A stretch of 41,698 nucleotides of DNA from Deltaproteobacteria bacterium (lineage in GTDB: Bacteria > Desulfobacterota > Desulfuromonadia > Desulfuromonadales > BM103), in the NCBI GenBank assembly GCA_024636155.1, contig JAGXHM010000014.1:1-41698 (forward strand), given 5' to 3'. Below are positions 1 to 8,668 of this stretch, in pieces. Both the position numbers and the translations under genes were made by a program. The stretch's first letter is position 1; every line of letters starts with the position of its first letter. Below the pieces are notes generated by a model, which ran no database searches, was not told where the DNA came from, and saw only the letters and a list, made by a program, of their open reading frames with translations.

Positions 1-1
1 C

Positions 2-637
2 TATCAGCGTGCCCTCTTTCAGGCAATGCAGAATCAAACCAACCAGGAGCTCCGCCAGCTGGACGGGAGGCGTCATCTCCTGCCAGAGGCCTTGCAGGCA
101 GACGCTGACAAAGTGATCGCCCTGCATGAAACGATCATTGCCCAGATGCGCCGCATAACCGGTCGCAGGCTTCCGGCAAAGAAGATCCGTATCCATGGCG
201 ACTATCATCTCGGCCAGGTCCTCTTCACCGGCAATGATTTCATGATCTTCGATTTTGAGGGCGAGCCGTTGCGCCCATTGACCGAACGCCGCATCAAGCG
301 CTCACCGATGCGTGACGTCGCCGGGATGATCCGCTCATTTCACTACGCAGCCTATACCTCTCTGTTGTCGGGCTCCTCGGTAAGGTCACAGGATATCGAA
401 GCTCTCTCACCATGGGCCGATCTCTGGTACCGTTATGTGTCGGCCGGCTTCCTGAATGGCTATCAGGCGTCCATGGCCGACAGTGACCTTCTGCCACAGG
501 AGAAGGAGCTCCTTGAGAGCCTGTTGATTCCATATCTGCTGGAGAAGGCAGTTTACGAGCTGGGCTACGAACTGAACAACCGCCCTGATTGGCTGGTGAT
601 CCCGTTGCGGGGCATTCAGCACCTTTGTGGAGATTAA
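2..637 (+). CDS. Maltokinase / trehalose synthase-fused kinase domain, C-terminal part (5' end outside window)
   Basis: The frame is open from the window edge, so this is the 3' end of a longer gene. The visible part carries the aminoglycoside-phosphotransferase-like core of maltokinases (Mak/Pep2): IHGDYHLGQVL, which holds the catalytic Asp, and about 20 residues later IFDFEGEP, which replaces the kinase DFG motif and binds metal. Known role of the family: ATP-dependent phosphorylation of maltose to maltose-1-phosphate for alpha-glucan synthesis. In many bacteria this domain is fused to the C-terminus of trehalose synthase (TreS); whether that holds here cannot be seen. It ends 3 bases before glgB, so the two are surely co-transcribed, which fits a glycogen or trehalose pathway. 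An internal Met at 26 is not the true start. Confidence 0.85.
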   Translation, partial: YQRALFQAMQNQTNQELRQLDGRRHLLPEALQADADKVIALHETIIAQMRRITGRRLPAKKIRIHGDYHLGQVLFTGNDFMIFDFEGEPLRPLTERRIKRSPMRDVAGMIRSFHYAAYTSLLSGSSVRSQDIEALSPWADLWYRYVSAGFLNGYQASMADSDLLPQEKELLESLLIPYLLEKAVYELGYELNNRPDWLVIPLRGIQHLCGD

Positions 638-640
638 CCC

Positions 641-2563
641 ATGGCTAACAATGAAGTGACATACGGTAAAGGACTGCTCACCGAACATGACATCTACCTG
701 TTCAAGGAAGGTCGCCACTATCGTCTCTATGAGAAACTCGGTTCGCATATCGGCCGGGTTGGCAGGCGCACCGGCACGCACTTTGCCGTCTGGGCTCCCA
801 ATGCCGAACAGGTTCATGTCATGGGCGACTTCAACGACTGGGACATCAAGAGTCATCCACTGGCTCTGCGCCAGGACGATTCCGGGATCTTCGAAGGGTT
901 CATTGCCGGGGTCAAGCATGGCACCCGATACAAGTACCACATCAGCGCACGTGGACAAGACTATCAGGCAGAGCGTGGCGACCCGTTTGCCCTGTATTGG
1001 GAACTGCCGCCGAATACGGCCTCCGTGGTCTGGGATGCGCAGCATGCCTGGGAAGATGACAACTGGATGGCTGCACGACAAAACCGGGAGACCCTGAACC
1101 AGCCTCAGAGTATCTACGAGATGCATCTCGGGTCATGGCGGCGGCCGGGAGATGACCCTGACCGTTTCCTGACCTACCTTGAGCTGGCAGAGATCCTGCC
1201 TGATTACCTGGAGAAAACCGGCTTCACCCACGTCGAATTTCTGCCGGTTATGGAGCATCCTTTTTACGGTTCCTGGGGTTATCAGTGTCTCGGGTTTTTC
1301 GCTCCCTCGTCTCGCTTCGGTACTCCCCAGGAGCTCATGACGCTGATCGATATCATCCACCAACGGGGATTTGGCGTCATCCTCGACTGGGTCCCGTCAC
1401 ACTTCCCCAACGACGCGCACGGCCTGGCCTACTTTGATGGCACACATCTCTACGAACATGCCGATCGTCGACAGGGTTTTCACCCGGACTGGCAGAGTGA
1501 GATCTTCAACTACGGCCGCAACGAAGTGCGGGCCTTCCTGATTTCCAGCGCTTTTTCCTGGCTGGATCGGTTCCATGCAGACGGTTTGCGTGTGGATGCC
1601 GTGGCATCAATGCTTTATCTGGATTATTCGCGCAAAGCTGGAGAGTGGATTCCCAATCGCTACGGCGGAAGGGAAAACCTGGAGGCGATCGAATTCATGC
1701 AGGCCATGAACGAAGCGATCTACCAGGAGTTCCCTGGGGTTCAGACCACAGCCGAGGAATCCACGGCCTGGCCGATGGTTTCGCGCCCCCTCTACGTCGG
1801 TGGCCTCGGTTTTGGTCTCAAGTGGAATATGGGCTGGATGAATGACACCCTGGAGTACTTTTCCCAGGACCCGATCCACCGAAAACATCATCATAGCCAG
1901 GTCACCTTCAGCATCTGGTATGCATTCAATGAAAACTTCGTCCTGCCCCTGTCCCACGACGAGGTCGTTCACGGCAAGCGTTCCCTGCTCGATCGCATGC
2001 CAGGGGATACCTGGCAAAAGTTCGCCAACCTGCGCCTGTTGTTCGGATACATGTGGGGGCATCCCGGCAAGAAGCTTCTCTTTATGGGCGGGGAGTTCGC
2101 CCAGGGACGGGAATGGGACCATGATCGCAGCCTTGACTGGCATCTGCTGGATTCCGACTCTCATCATGGCATGCAGCGCTGGGTCGAGGATCTCAATGCC
2201 CTGTACCGCCGGACCCCAGCCCTCTATAAGCTTGATTTCAGCAAGGAGGGATTCCAATGGATCGATTTCCACGATGAGCAGAACAGCGTACTCTCCTGGC
2301 TGCGACGGGATGGTGACGGCGGCCTGCTTCAGGTTGTGATAAACGCCACCCCGGTGGCCCGAACCAATTACCGGGTCGGAGTACCGGAACCCGGTTTCTG
2401 GCGTGAGATGCTAAACAGTGACAGTCGCGAATACGGTGGATCGGGTTGGGGTAATCTCGGTGGTGTCGATTCTGTCCCGGTTCCAGACCACGGCTTTTTC
2501 GACTCGGTCTCCCTGAACCTGCCACCCCTGTCGGTCCTCTATCTGGCTTTGGACAGAAGTTGA
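641..2563 (+). CDS. glgB: 1,4-alpha-glucan branching enzyme
   Basis: This 640-residue protein cuts alpha-1,4 glucan chains and re-attaches them as alpha-1,6 branches in glycogen. An N-terminal CBM48/E-set domain is visible (FAVWAPNAEQVHVMGDFNDW), followed by a GH13 barrel with all four conserved regions: DWVPSHFP (I), DGLRVDAVASM with the nucleophile Asp near residue 318 (II), TAEESTAW with the acid Glu (III) and LSHDEVVHGK (IV). The C-terminal all-beta domain is complete. The length is normal for the short GlgB class, without the extra N1 domain found in E. coli. The start ATG sits in the GGAG-containing tail of the preceding kinase gene, so translation is likely coupled. It faces gltX convergently. 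Confidence 0.97.
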   Translation: MANNEVTYGKGLLTEHDIYLFKEGRHYRLYEKLGSHIGRVGRRTGTHFAVWAPNAEQVHVMGDFNDWDIKSHPLALRQDDSGIFEGFIAGVKHGTRYKYHISARGQDYQAERGDPFALYWELPPNTASVVWDAQHAWEDDNWMAARQNRETLNQPQSIYEMHLGSWRRPGDDPDRFLTYLELAEILPDYLEKTGFTHVEFLPVMEHPFYGSWGYQCLGFFAPSSRFGTPQELMTLIDIIHQRGFGVILDWVPSHFPNDAHGLAYFDGTHLYEHADRRQGFHPDWQSEIFNYGRNEVRAFLISSAFSWLDRFHADGLRVDAVASMLYLDYSRKAGEWIPNRYGGRENLEAIEFMQAMNEAIYQEFPGVQTTAEESTAWPMVSRPLYVGGLGFGLKWNMGWMNDTLEYFSQDPIHRKHHHSQVTFSIWYAFNENFVLPLSHDEVVHGKRSLLDRMPGDTWQKFANLRLLFGYMWGHPGKKLLFMGGEFAQGREWDHDRSLDWHLLDSDSHHGMQRWVEDLNALYRRTPALYKLDFSKEGFQWIDFHDEQNSVLSWLRRDGDGGLLQVVINATPVARTNYRVGVPEPGFWREMLNSDSREYGGSGWGNLGGVDSVPVPDHGFFDSVSLNLPPLSVLYLALDRS

Positions 2564-2684
2564 AGGGCCAACTGGCAGAGGATTCCATTTGGCCCTGATC
2601 CGTCGGACATCGTACTTTCTCAATTTCTGAAAGGTTCGTATCGGGTTATTCCGGTTGTGCCGTTTAAATCTGAATTTCGGGCAA

Positions 2685-2956
2685 TATTCCCCGTAGCTTG
2701 CTACGAGGTATCAACTGCCTCCAAACAAAACCAAAAAAATATTACCTCGATGAACATGATTAACTTGATAGTTAAAACTTTAGAATATCTCGTTTATCAT
2801 GTTCATCATGGTTAAAAAGTTTTCAGTGCTTAAGCTGTATAACCAAAAGACATCCCCTTGGTTTTGGCTCTAGCCATAGACCTTGATAGACCTTCATCGC
2901 GGCTAAATGAAGGTTATAGCTTTTAAGTTAAATAACGTAGCAAGCTGCGGGGAATA
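2685..2956. repeat. Inverted pair of REP-like hairpins with a structured interior (REPIN/MITE-like)
   Basis: A 21-base sequence at 2685-2705 recurs inverted at 2936-2956 with one mismatch. Each copy itself contains a hairpin (CGTAGC TT GCTACG at 2692-2705). The interior is AT-rich and folds further: 2749-2764 pairs with 2792-2807 (one mismatch), and AACCAA at 2841-2846 pairs with TTGGTT at 2858-2863. Known context: G-rich REP palindromes in inverted pairs are mobilised by REP-associated tyrosine transposases (RAYT). No coding frame of credible quality lies here. Because it sits between two convergent genes it probably also stops transcription from both sides. The classification as REP pair is inference from form; only two copies are in the window. 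Confidence 0.7.
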
Positions 2957-2973
2957 AGGCCCAACTTTTCGAT

Positions 2974-4368
2974 TCAACTGATCGACGCTGAAGCTTTTTG
3001 CAAACGAGTCACAACAGCATCCTGGCCAAGGACGGTCACCACGTCGTAGATGCTCGGGCTGACTGTGCCTCCTGTCAGTGCCACACGTACCGTGGGGCCG
3101 ATTTTGCCGAGCTTGAGACCACTCTCTTCCATAACGGCTTTAAACGCATTTTCGACGTCTTCGAAGGTAAAATCTGCCAGTGCGCCCAAATGCTTTATTA
3201 ATAATTCAAGAACTCCACGCTTTTCTGCATTGAGAAACTTTGTAGCGGCATCCTCATCGTAAGAGATCGGAGCCTCAAAATAAAAACGGGCACCCTCTGC
3301 CATCTCAACCAGAGTCTTGGCACGCTCCTGCAAGGTTTTGACCACAGATGCCATATCGGGGCCATCGCTGACGACAACCCCCTGCCCTTCAAGCAACTCT
3401 GCAACCAACCCGCCAAGGCGTTCCGGATCACCTGTCTTAATATAATGCTCATTCAACCACAACAACTTTTCCGGGTTAAAGACACCGGCGGAACGGCCGA
3501 CGTTATCAAGACTGAATTTATCGATCAAATCCGTCATTGAGAAAATCTCTTCATCGCCACATGACCAGCCAAGGCGCACCAGATAATTGACCAGGGCTTC
3601 CGGCAGATAGCCCATGACTTTATAGTCCATCACCGAGGTGGCACCGTGACGCTTGGAGAGGCGTTTCTTATCGGCACCCAGGATCATCGGCACATGGGCA
3701 AACTCCGGGACTTCGTAGCCAAGAGCCTCATACATCGGGATTTGTCGTACCGTGTTGTTAACATGATCATCGCCGCGCATAACCAGAGTGATCCCCATCT
3801 CGGCGTCATCAATGACCACGACAAAGTTGTAGGTCGGATTGCCAGCAGTGCGCTGGATAATCAAATCATCAAGCTCAGCATTTTCAACGCTGATCGTGCC
3901 TTTGATGCGATCGACAAAAGCAGCGCTGCCCTCCTGAGGGGTTTTAAAACGAACGACAAAGGGAGCATCGGGTTGATCGATGCGCTCACGGCAGGTGCCG
4001 TCGTAGCGTGGATGACCACCACTCTTGGTTGCCTCTTCACGCTTGGCATTCAGCTCGTCCGAGGTGCAATAACAACGATAGGCATGCCCCTTCTCCAGTA
4101 ATTCAGACACTTTGCTTTTATACAGATCGTAACGATCTGACTGGTAAAAAGGACCTTCGTCATAGCTGAGGCCAAGCCAATCCATCGCTTGCAGGATGGC
4201 GTCGACCGATTCCTGAGTGGAACGCTCTACGTCGGTGTCTTCAATCCGCAAAACAAATGTACCCTGTTCTTTCCGGGCCAGCAGGAAATTAAAGAGAGCG
4301 GTACGGGCACCGCCAATATGCAGATAACCGGTTGGGCTTGGGGCAAAACGAACGCGTAAATCAGACAT
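2974..4368 (-). CDS. gltX: Glutamyl-tRNA synthetase
   Basis: A class I aminoacyl-tRNA synthetase that charges tRNA-Glu. The HIGH-type motif is HIGG within [19 protein letters not shown] at the N-terminus; the KMSKS-type motif is KRLSKRHG near residue 240. Cysteines in YRCYCTS (about residue 100) and a later Cys belong to the zinc-binding region of the family. The length of about 464 residues is normal. I use the ATG at 4368, preceded by GGAG at a suitable distance; a TTG directly before it is less likely. It could be discriminating or non-discriminating; the sequence seen here does not decide this. Confidence 0.95.
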   Translation of the reverse strand: MSDLRVRFAPSPTGYLHIGGARTALFNFLLARKEQGTFVLRIEDTDVERSTQESVDAILQAMDWLGLSYDEGPFYQSDRYDLYKSKVSELLEKGHAYRCYCTSDELNAKREEATKSGGHPRYDGTCRERIDQPDAPFVVRFKTPQEGSAAFVDRIKGTISVENAELDDLIIQRTAGNPTYNFVVVIDDAEMGITLVMRGDDHVNNTVRQIPMYEALGYEVPEFAHVPMILGADKKRLSKRHGATSVMDYKVMGYLPEALVNYLVRLGWSCGDEEIFSMTDLIDKFSLDNVGRSAGVFNPEKLLWLNEHYIKTGDPERLGGLVAELLEGQGVVVSDGPDMASVVKTLQERAKTLVEMAEGARFYFEAPISYDEDAATKFLNAEKRGVLELLIKHLGALADFTFEDVENAFKAVMEESGLKLGKIGPTVRVALTGGTVSPSIYDVVTVLGQDAVVTRLQKASASIS

Positions 4369-4430
4369 CAAAGTACTCCAGAATAAAATTGTTAACCATA
4401 GGTCAGTGATATGAATCTAAAAAATGTATG

Positions 4431-4513
4431 AGCCACAAAGGCACTAAGACACCAAGGAAGAAATATGAGGGGGAAAATAAGAGATTTCTTAGTGTCTTGG
4501 TGACTCAGTGGCT
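4431..4513. repeat. Imperfect long inverted repeat between gltX and the Memo gene
   Basis: The left arm begins AGCCACAAAGGCACTAAGAC and continues with accaagg; the right arm (to 4513) read in reverse complement begins AGCCACTGAGTCACCAAGAC and continues actaag. The arms are similar but not exact, separated by about 25 purine-rich bases. This kind of 'cactaagacaccaagg' palindrome resembles degenerate dispersed repeats seen in many environmental deltaproteobacterial genomes (recollection, not checked). It may act as a transcription stop downstream of the Memo gene. No coding potential. Confidence 0.5.
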
Positions 4514-4630
4514 AGCTGTTGCGTTGTCTCCCGGGACGGAAAACAAAAACGCACGTTACAGTGACCCGCTTTATACCGGAATCTATTCAGTGTGGCAAGG
4601 TTGATGCGTTCGTAAAAGCTCATGAGATGG

Positions 4631-5434
4631 CTAAGTAATCCGTACACCGGCGTAGCCAACCACCTCGGATTGATCCCCGCTCACATCACCGGAGTTGCTA
4701 TAAGCGATCAATTCAGCGTTTTGAGCACCAAGAGCAACTGCGGCCTGAAGCATGACTACGGTCGGCAAGACTCCACACATGGAAATTCTGTTTTCCTGCA
4801 CAACGTCATAGAGCCCTTCCGGGTCAAGAGCAAGCACCCTTTCCAGAGCTAAGAAATCCTTTTTGCGAGCAATTTCGCCCGATTCATAATGAGTCATATC
4901 GGTACTTGCAACAATAAGAGGTTGAGTGCTACGCGATAAAATGGCGCGCGCCAAACCGTCTCCCAATTGTAACAGTATCTTCAATGGCAAGTGACTGATG
5001 CAGATTGGGACGATAGTGGTATGTGGAGCTCGAAACTGCAGGAAAGGCAGCTGCACTTCGAGGGAGTGCTCAGGATAATGAGCAACAGAATCTTCGGCTG
5101 CCATTGGACATTCAGCCAGTATCCGCTTGGCTAATTCAACCGAAACTCTGGTTCGCCCAAGAGGGGTCTCCCATTCCCCGCTGGCACAGACGGCAGCCAT
5201 GTGGCCGCGACCATGATGGTTCGGACCGAGGATGATAACTTCTTCAGGGATCTTCACACCGGAAAAGGTGCGACCTGCGACCCCTCCGGAATAGACGTAC
5301 CCGGCATGGGGTGACATCAGGGCAATGGCAGGTTGTTCTGGAGCGGTTGAAGAGACCAGCGAGTCGATAGTTTCAAAAAGACTTTGTTTCTGTCCGGGGT
5401 AAAACTGACCCGCAACCACAGCTGAGCGCAACAT
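4631..5434 (-). CDS. amrB: AmmeMemoRadiSam system protein B (MEMO1 family)
   Basis: This 267-residue protein belongs to the Memo family, related to class III extradiol dioxygenases. Conserved metal-ligand-type histidines are visible: SPHAGYVYSGG, LGPNHHG and YPEHSLEVQLPF, plus STDMTHYE later. Its biochemical role in bacteria is not settled; the family usually accompanies an AMMECR1 protein (A) and a radical SAM protein, neither of which is in the window. The start MLRSAVVAGQFYPG is typical for the family. The next gene in the same direction upstream is a TauE/SafE permease that ends 24 bases before, so they may share a transcript. Confidence 0.9.
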   Translation of the reverse strand: MLRSAVVAGQFYPGQKQSLFETIDSLVSSTAPEQPAIALMSPHAGYVYSGGVAGRTFSGVKIPEEVIILGPNHHGRGHMAAVCASGEWETPLGRTRVSVELAKRILAECPMAAEDSVAHYPEHSLEVQLPFLQFRAPHTTIVPICISHLPLKILLQLGDGLARAILSRSTQPLIVASTDMTHYESGEIARKKDFLALERVLALDPEGLYDVVQENRISMCGVLPTVVMLQAAVALGAQNAELIAYSNSGDVSGDQSEVVGYAGVRIT

Positions 5435-5458
5435 AGACTGACTCCATCAAGAAGAAGA

Positions 5459-6283
5459 TCAGGATAACCAGGCGCTGTAGATCATGCGCAGGCCAACGAG
5501 TACGAGCAAAACAGCGAATATTTTGACAAGTTTATCATGGGTAGTGTGGCTGGCAACACGGACGCCCAGACGGGCCATGCCTATGGCAAAAGGCGCAACG
5601 AGCAGGAAGACCAGGCAATTGACGTAACCGAGGGAGAACGGTGGCAGAAAATCCGCATGCCAGCCATGGTACATATACGATAAAGTCCCGGAGAGGGAGG
5701 AGATGACAATCAAGGCGCTCGAGTTGCCGACCGCTAAATGGATCGGGAAACCGAGAACGATGACCATCAGAGGCACGGCGATGACACCGCCGCCAACTCC
5801 GAAAAAAGCGCTGAACAATCCGCCGGCGAAACCGACAACAACCAGGTGAAAAGGCTGCACGGGATCGGAACGCTCCGGTGGCAGGCGGAGGCTGAAAATC
5901 ACCAACTGCAAAGCGACCAGAAGTTGCATGGTGCCGAACAGTCCTTTAAGCCATTCACCGCTCAGCAGAGACGCCAGCCAGGCCCCACCAAAGGCGCCCA
6001 CGGCACCGCCCAGGCAGAGTGCGGCCACCTGGTGCCAGCGGACATTACCGCGTTTACGATGGCCGAAGGTGCTGCTCAGCGCGGTCGGTATAATTACCGC
6101 GAGACTGGTGCCAAGGGCAATGTGCACTAGAACTTCGGCAGAGAATCCAGCGGACTCGAACACCCACAGGAACAGGGGCACGAGGATGATCCCGCCACCG
6201 ATGCCGAGCAGACCGGCGAGGAAGCCCGCCAGGCTTCCAAGAATAGCAAGCAGCACAATACTCAAAAGGCCGAACGAACCCAT
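5459..6283 (-). CDS. TauE/SafE family sulfite/organic-anion permease
   Basis: An integral membrane protein of about 274 residues with about eight hydrophobic helices in two related halves. The glycine-rich starts of each half are visible (GFLAGLLGIGGGIILVPL near the N-terminus and GLFSAFFGVGGGVIAVPL in the middle), the hallmark of the TauE/SafE/YfcA family (DUF81). Family members move sulfite, sulfoacetate or other small anions across the inner membrane; the substrate here is unknown. I choose ATG at 6283, with AGGTG just upstream; a GTG at 6289 lies inside that ribosome-binding sequence. The leader contains a strong hairpin (6297-6323). Confidence 0.85.
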   Translation of the reverse strand: MGSFGLLSIVLLAILGSLAGFLAGLLGIGGGIILVPLFLWVFESAGFSAEVLVHIALGTSLAVIIPTALSSTFGHRKRGNVRWHQVAALCLGGAVGAFGGAWLASLLSGEWLKGLFGTMQLLVALQLVIFSLRLPPERSDPVQPFHLVVVGFAGGLFSAFFGVGGGVIAVPLMVIVLGFPIHLAVGNSSALIVISSLSGTLSYMYHGWHADFLPPFSLGYVNCLVFLLVAPFAIGMARLGVRVASHTTHDKLVKIFAVLLVLVGLRMIYSAWLS

Positions 6284-6296
6284 AGTCACCTATTGA

Positions 6297-6323
6297 CGAG
6301 GAAAGCTTTGGAAGCCTTCCTCG
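6297..6323. other. Strong 12-bp stem-loop in the leader of the TauE/SafE gene
   Basis: The arms CGAGGAAAGCTT and GGCTTCCTCG-type sequence pair over 12 base pairs (one G-T wobble) around a 3-base loop, 14 bases before the chosen start codon on the minus strand. No T-run follows on either strand, so it is a poor intrinsic terminator. It could be a leader structure affecting translation, or the end of the upstream GFA transcript with Rho help. The rest of the 6324-6478 gap shows nothing I recognise. Confidence 0.45.
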
Positions 6324-6478
6324 CAAAACTAATATCATCACCAATACAGGCAGTTAATTCAACCAAGCTAAACCTTGGAGGAACAACAACCCGATTGAAT
6401 TTTGAACCTGACAGCCCCTGCTCTTGCATTCTGCAAACATTTGAAGGGTGCAACGGTCCGGGCGCCCCGAACAGAGAG

Positions 6479-6877
6479 CTACGTCTTGTTTTGTATATAT
6501 CTTGGCATGTCATCGCTCAAGACAAACCAATCGGACACCGATTCGCAATATTGTTGATAATCTGGCGGCGGGATCTTGCCGCTGGTCACTGTGCCGACCC
6601 GCAAGCGAAGAACCTCAGGCAAGTCAATTCTCTGGCTGTATAGAGGGCTGCCGCAATTGAAGCAAAACACCCGCTGTTTCTTTTCGCTTGAGAAATAGGC
6701 TTTCAGCAGGTCTTTGCCAATTACGATGCGAAACCCCTCAAATTTGATTGGAGAATTGGTCACAAAGGGAGTGCCTTGCGCCCTCTTGCACATCTCGCAG
6801 TGACACACGGCCAGCTCCGTGAGCTCTCCATCGTATTCGTATTGAACGCCTCCACAGAGGCAGCTCCCCTTTATCAT
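6479..6877 (-). CDS. GFA family zinc protein (glutathione-dependent formaldehyde-activating enzyme/centromere protein V fold)
   Basis: A 132-residue protein with the Mss4-like beta fold of the GFA family. The zinc-ligand cysteines are in place: CLCGGV at residues 5-9, CHCEMCKR around residues 26-31, and CFNCGSPLY in the second half. True Gfa adds formaldehyde to glutathione; most small members have no proven activity, so I give only the family. A weak ribosome-binding site (AAGAGA) precedes the ATG. It lies 62 bases downstream of the quinone oxidoreductase gene and may be the end of its transcript. Confidence 0.85.
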   Translation of the reverse strand: MIKGSCLCGGVQYEYDGELTELAVCHCEMCKRAQGTPFVTNSPIKFEGFRIVIGKDLLKAYFSSEKKQRVFCFNCGSPLYSQRIDLPEVLRLRVGTVTSGKIPPPDYQQYCESVSDWFVLSDDMPRYIQNKT

Positions 6878-6939
6878 ATTTTTTCTCTTTGCCGTAAAGC
6901 AGGGGTACCCATGCGACTGGATTCCCAGTCACCTCACCT

Positions 6940-7914
6940 TCAAGGTATGAGCACCGTCGAGCCTGTTGTTTTGCGTGATTCAAGGTCGATTTGAGCCTGA
7001 GCTGCATCACGGAGAGCATAGGTCTGGTTTATTTCGATCTTAACAGCCCCAGAGATAACGACGTCAAAAAGTTCGGCAGCACTGGAGAGCAAATCCTCTC
7101 GCTTGGCAGTATAAGCCATCAACGACGGCCGAGTCAGAAAGAGGGAACCTTTTGCGCCAAGGAGCCCTGGATCGACAGGTTCAGGCTTCCCGGAAGACTG
7201 GCCAAAGTAAACCAGCATGCCCAACGGCGTCAGGCAATCCAAAGATTGCAAGAAAGTATCTTTACCCACGGAATCGTAAACCACCTGTACCCCTTCGCCA
7301 CCGGTCAGCTCTTTGACCCGGGCGACGAAATCCTCTTCATGATAAAGGATAGTATGGTCACAGCCGTGCGCCTGTGCCAGAGCCGCCTTTTCAGGGCTGC
7401 CAACGGTGCCGATCACTGTGGCGCCGAGGGCTTTGGCCCACTGACAGGCAATAAGGCCGACCCCGCCTGCGGCGGCATGCAGCAGGATGGTGTCCCCTGG
7501 CTGCACACGGTAGGTGCGGCGCATCAGGTACTGCACGGTCATCCCCTGCAGCATCATGGCAGCCGCCTGCTGATCACTGATCTGCGACGGCAGCTTGACC
7601 AGGCGATGGGCCGGGATCAGTCGCTCGGTGGCATAGGCACCGGCCGGGACCCCGGCATAAGCCACCCGGTCTCCTGGCTGAAGGTCGCTGACCTCAACGC
7701 CCACTGCCACGACTTCGCCGGCGGCCTCCAGGCCCGGAATCGCCGGTAGGGGCAAGGGATACAGTCCAGTTCGATGATAGATGTCGATAAAGTTGAGCCC
7801 GACCGCAGTGTGGCGCAAGTGGACTTCCCCAGGACCCGGGGCTGCAACAGTGATCTCCTCCCAGCGCAAAACCTCTGGCCCCCCGGCATCATACATTCGA
7901 ATCGCTTTTGGCAT
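6940..7914 (-). CDS. Zinc-independent quinone oxidoreductase (NADPH:quinone reductase, MDR superfamily)
   Basis: About 324 residues of the medium-chain dehydrogenase/reductase fold. The GroES-like domain shows HRTGLYPLPLPAIPGLEAAGEV, and the cofactor domain shows AAAGGVGLIACQWAKALGA, the AxxGxxG-type nucleotide-binding motif of the QOR branch. The structural and catalytic zinc ligands of alcohol dehydrogenases are missing, as in QOR. I start at ATG 7914 because AGAGG lies 8 bases before it and the protein then begins MPKAIRMYDAGG, as in the family; the frame is open further upstream but is not family-like. Role: one-step reduction of quinones or enones using NADPH; the physiological substrate is unknown. 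Confidence 0.9.
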   Translation of the reverse strand: MPKAIRMYDAGGPEVLRWEEITVAAPGPGEVHLRHTAVGLNFIDIYHRTGLYPLPLPAIPGLEAAGEVVAVGVEVSDLQPGDRVAYAGVPAGAYATERLIPAHRLVKLPSQISDQQAAAMMLQGMTVQYLMRRTYRVQPGDTILLHAAAGGVGLIACQWAKALGATVIGTVGSPEKAALAQAHGCDHTILYHEEDFVARVKELTGGEGVQVVYDSVGKDTFLQSLDCLTPLGMLVYFGQSSGKPEPVDPGLLGAKGSLFLTRPSLMAYTAKREDLLSSAAELFDVVISGAVKIEINQTYALRDAAQAQIDLESRKTTGSTVLIP

Positions 7915-8006
7915 GGCGTTACCTCTCATGAATAAGGGGAACAAACAACCTTCCCCGTTGTTTTCCGTCACTGGAACATTTCCAGCAAGGTCGATTGCCT
8001 GACGGA

Positions 8007-8627
8007 TCATTCGTCTGGCAGGAGCTTCGGTCTGACAATTTCAAAGTGGTCCCTGATAGTTGTGTAATGGTTGCCCACGAGACGCCCGACTGTATCAAGA
8101 GCCTCGACGTCGACTTTGCCGTCCTTGTAAATGTCGGGATTAATGTGAATATGGCAGATGTTCCCTAGAATCAGATTACCAGCCAGCGGTTCTGAACCGA
8201 AAGAGATGATCTGCTGCAGGGTGCATTCAAATCGTACCAGAGATTCTTGTACACCTGGTGCGTCGATCACAGAAGAGGGTTGAGAGGTAACTCCTGCTTT
8301 GACAAATTCGCTGACTCCGTTTGGATACGGGGCGCTGGTTTGATTCATTTTATCGACCAGACTGTGACTGACGATGTTTACGACGAACTCGCCTGTTTGG
8401 CGGATATTGACAAGGGTGTCTTTTTCAAGCCGGTCGTCATCGACCAGCGGCGAAAAACACAAAACAGGTGGATCAACACTGGCAACGGTAAAGAATGAAA
8501 AGGGGGCAAGGTTCATGTTGCCAACGGCGTCACAGGTCGAAACCCAGGCAATCGGACGTGGCAGGATGCTGCCCGTCAGAATCTTATAGATTTCCTGGCT
8601 TGAAAGATTGATCGGACTGATCTCCAT
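8007..8627 (-). CDS. Flavin reductase-like domain protein (DIM6/NTAB family)
   Basis: A 206-residue FMN-binding split-barrel protein. The family signature ILPRPIAWVST near residue 22 and the following NLAPFSFFTVASVDPPVL are clear. Homologues bind FMN and act as NAD(P)H:flavin oxidoreductases or have unknown roles in anaerobes. The ATG is preceded by AGGAAAG. The gene lies 41 bases after mdcH in the same direction, so it may be read with the malonate operon, but nothing in known malonate metabolism needs it. The downstream quinone oxidoreductase starts 92 bases later. Confidence 0.88.
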   Translation of the reverse strand: MEISPINLSSQEIYKILTGSILPRPIAWVSTCDAVGNMNLAPFSFFTVASVDPPVLCFSPLVDDDRLEKDTLVNIRQTGEFVVNIVSHSLVDKMNQTSAPYPNGVSEFVKAGVTSQPSSVIDAPGVQESLVRFECTLQQIISFGSEPLAGNLILGNICHIHINPDIYKDGKVDVEALDTVGRLVGNHYTTIRDHFEIVRPKLLPDE

Positions 8628-8668
8628 GATGACGTCTTTCCTAAAAAGTTAGCTTTCAATTGATCATA

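Noticed and set aside
407-1126. A 239-codon open frame on the minus strand over glgB
   Set aside because: Antisense shadow of the branching enzyme and kinase genes; no domain or start signal.
6293-6643. A 116-codon open frame on the + strand covering the gap before the GFA gene
   Set aside because: Half of it is antisense to the GFA gene, composition is not coding-like, and its beginning lies inside a hairpin.
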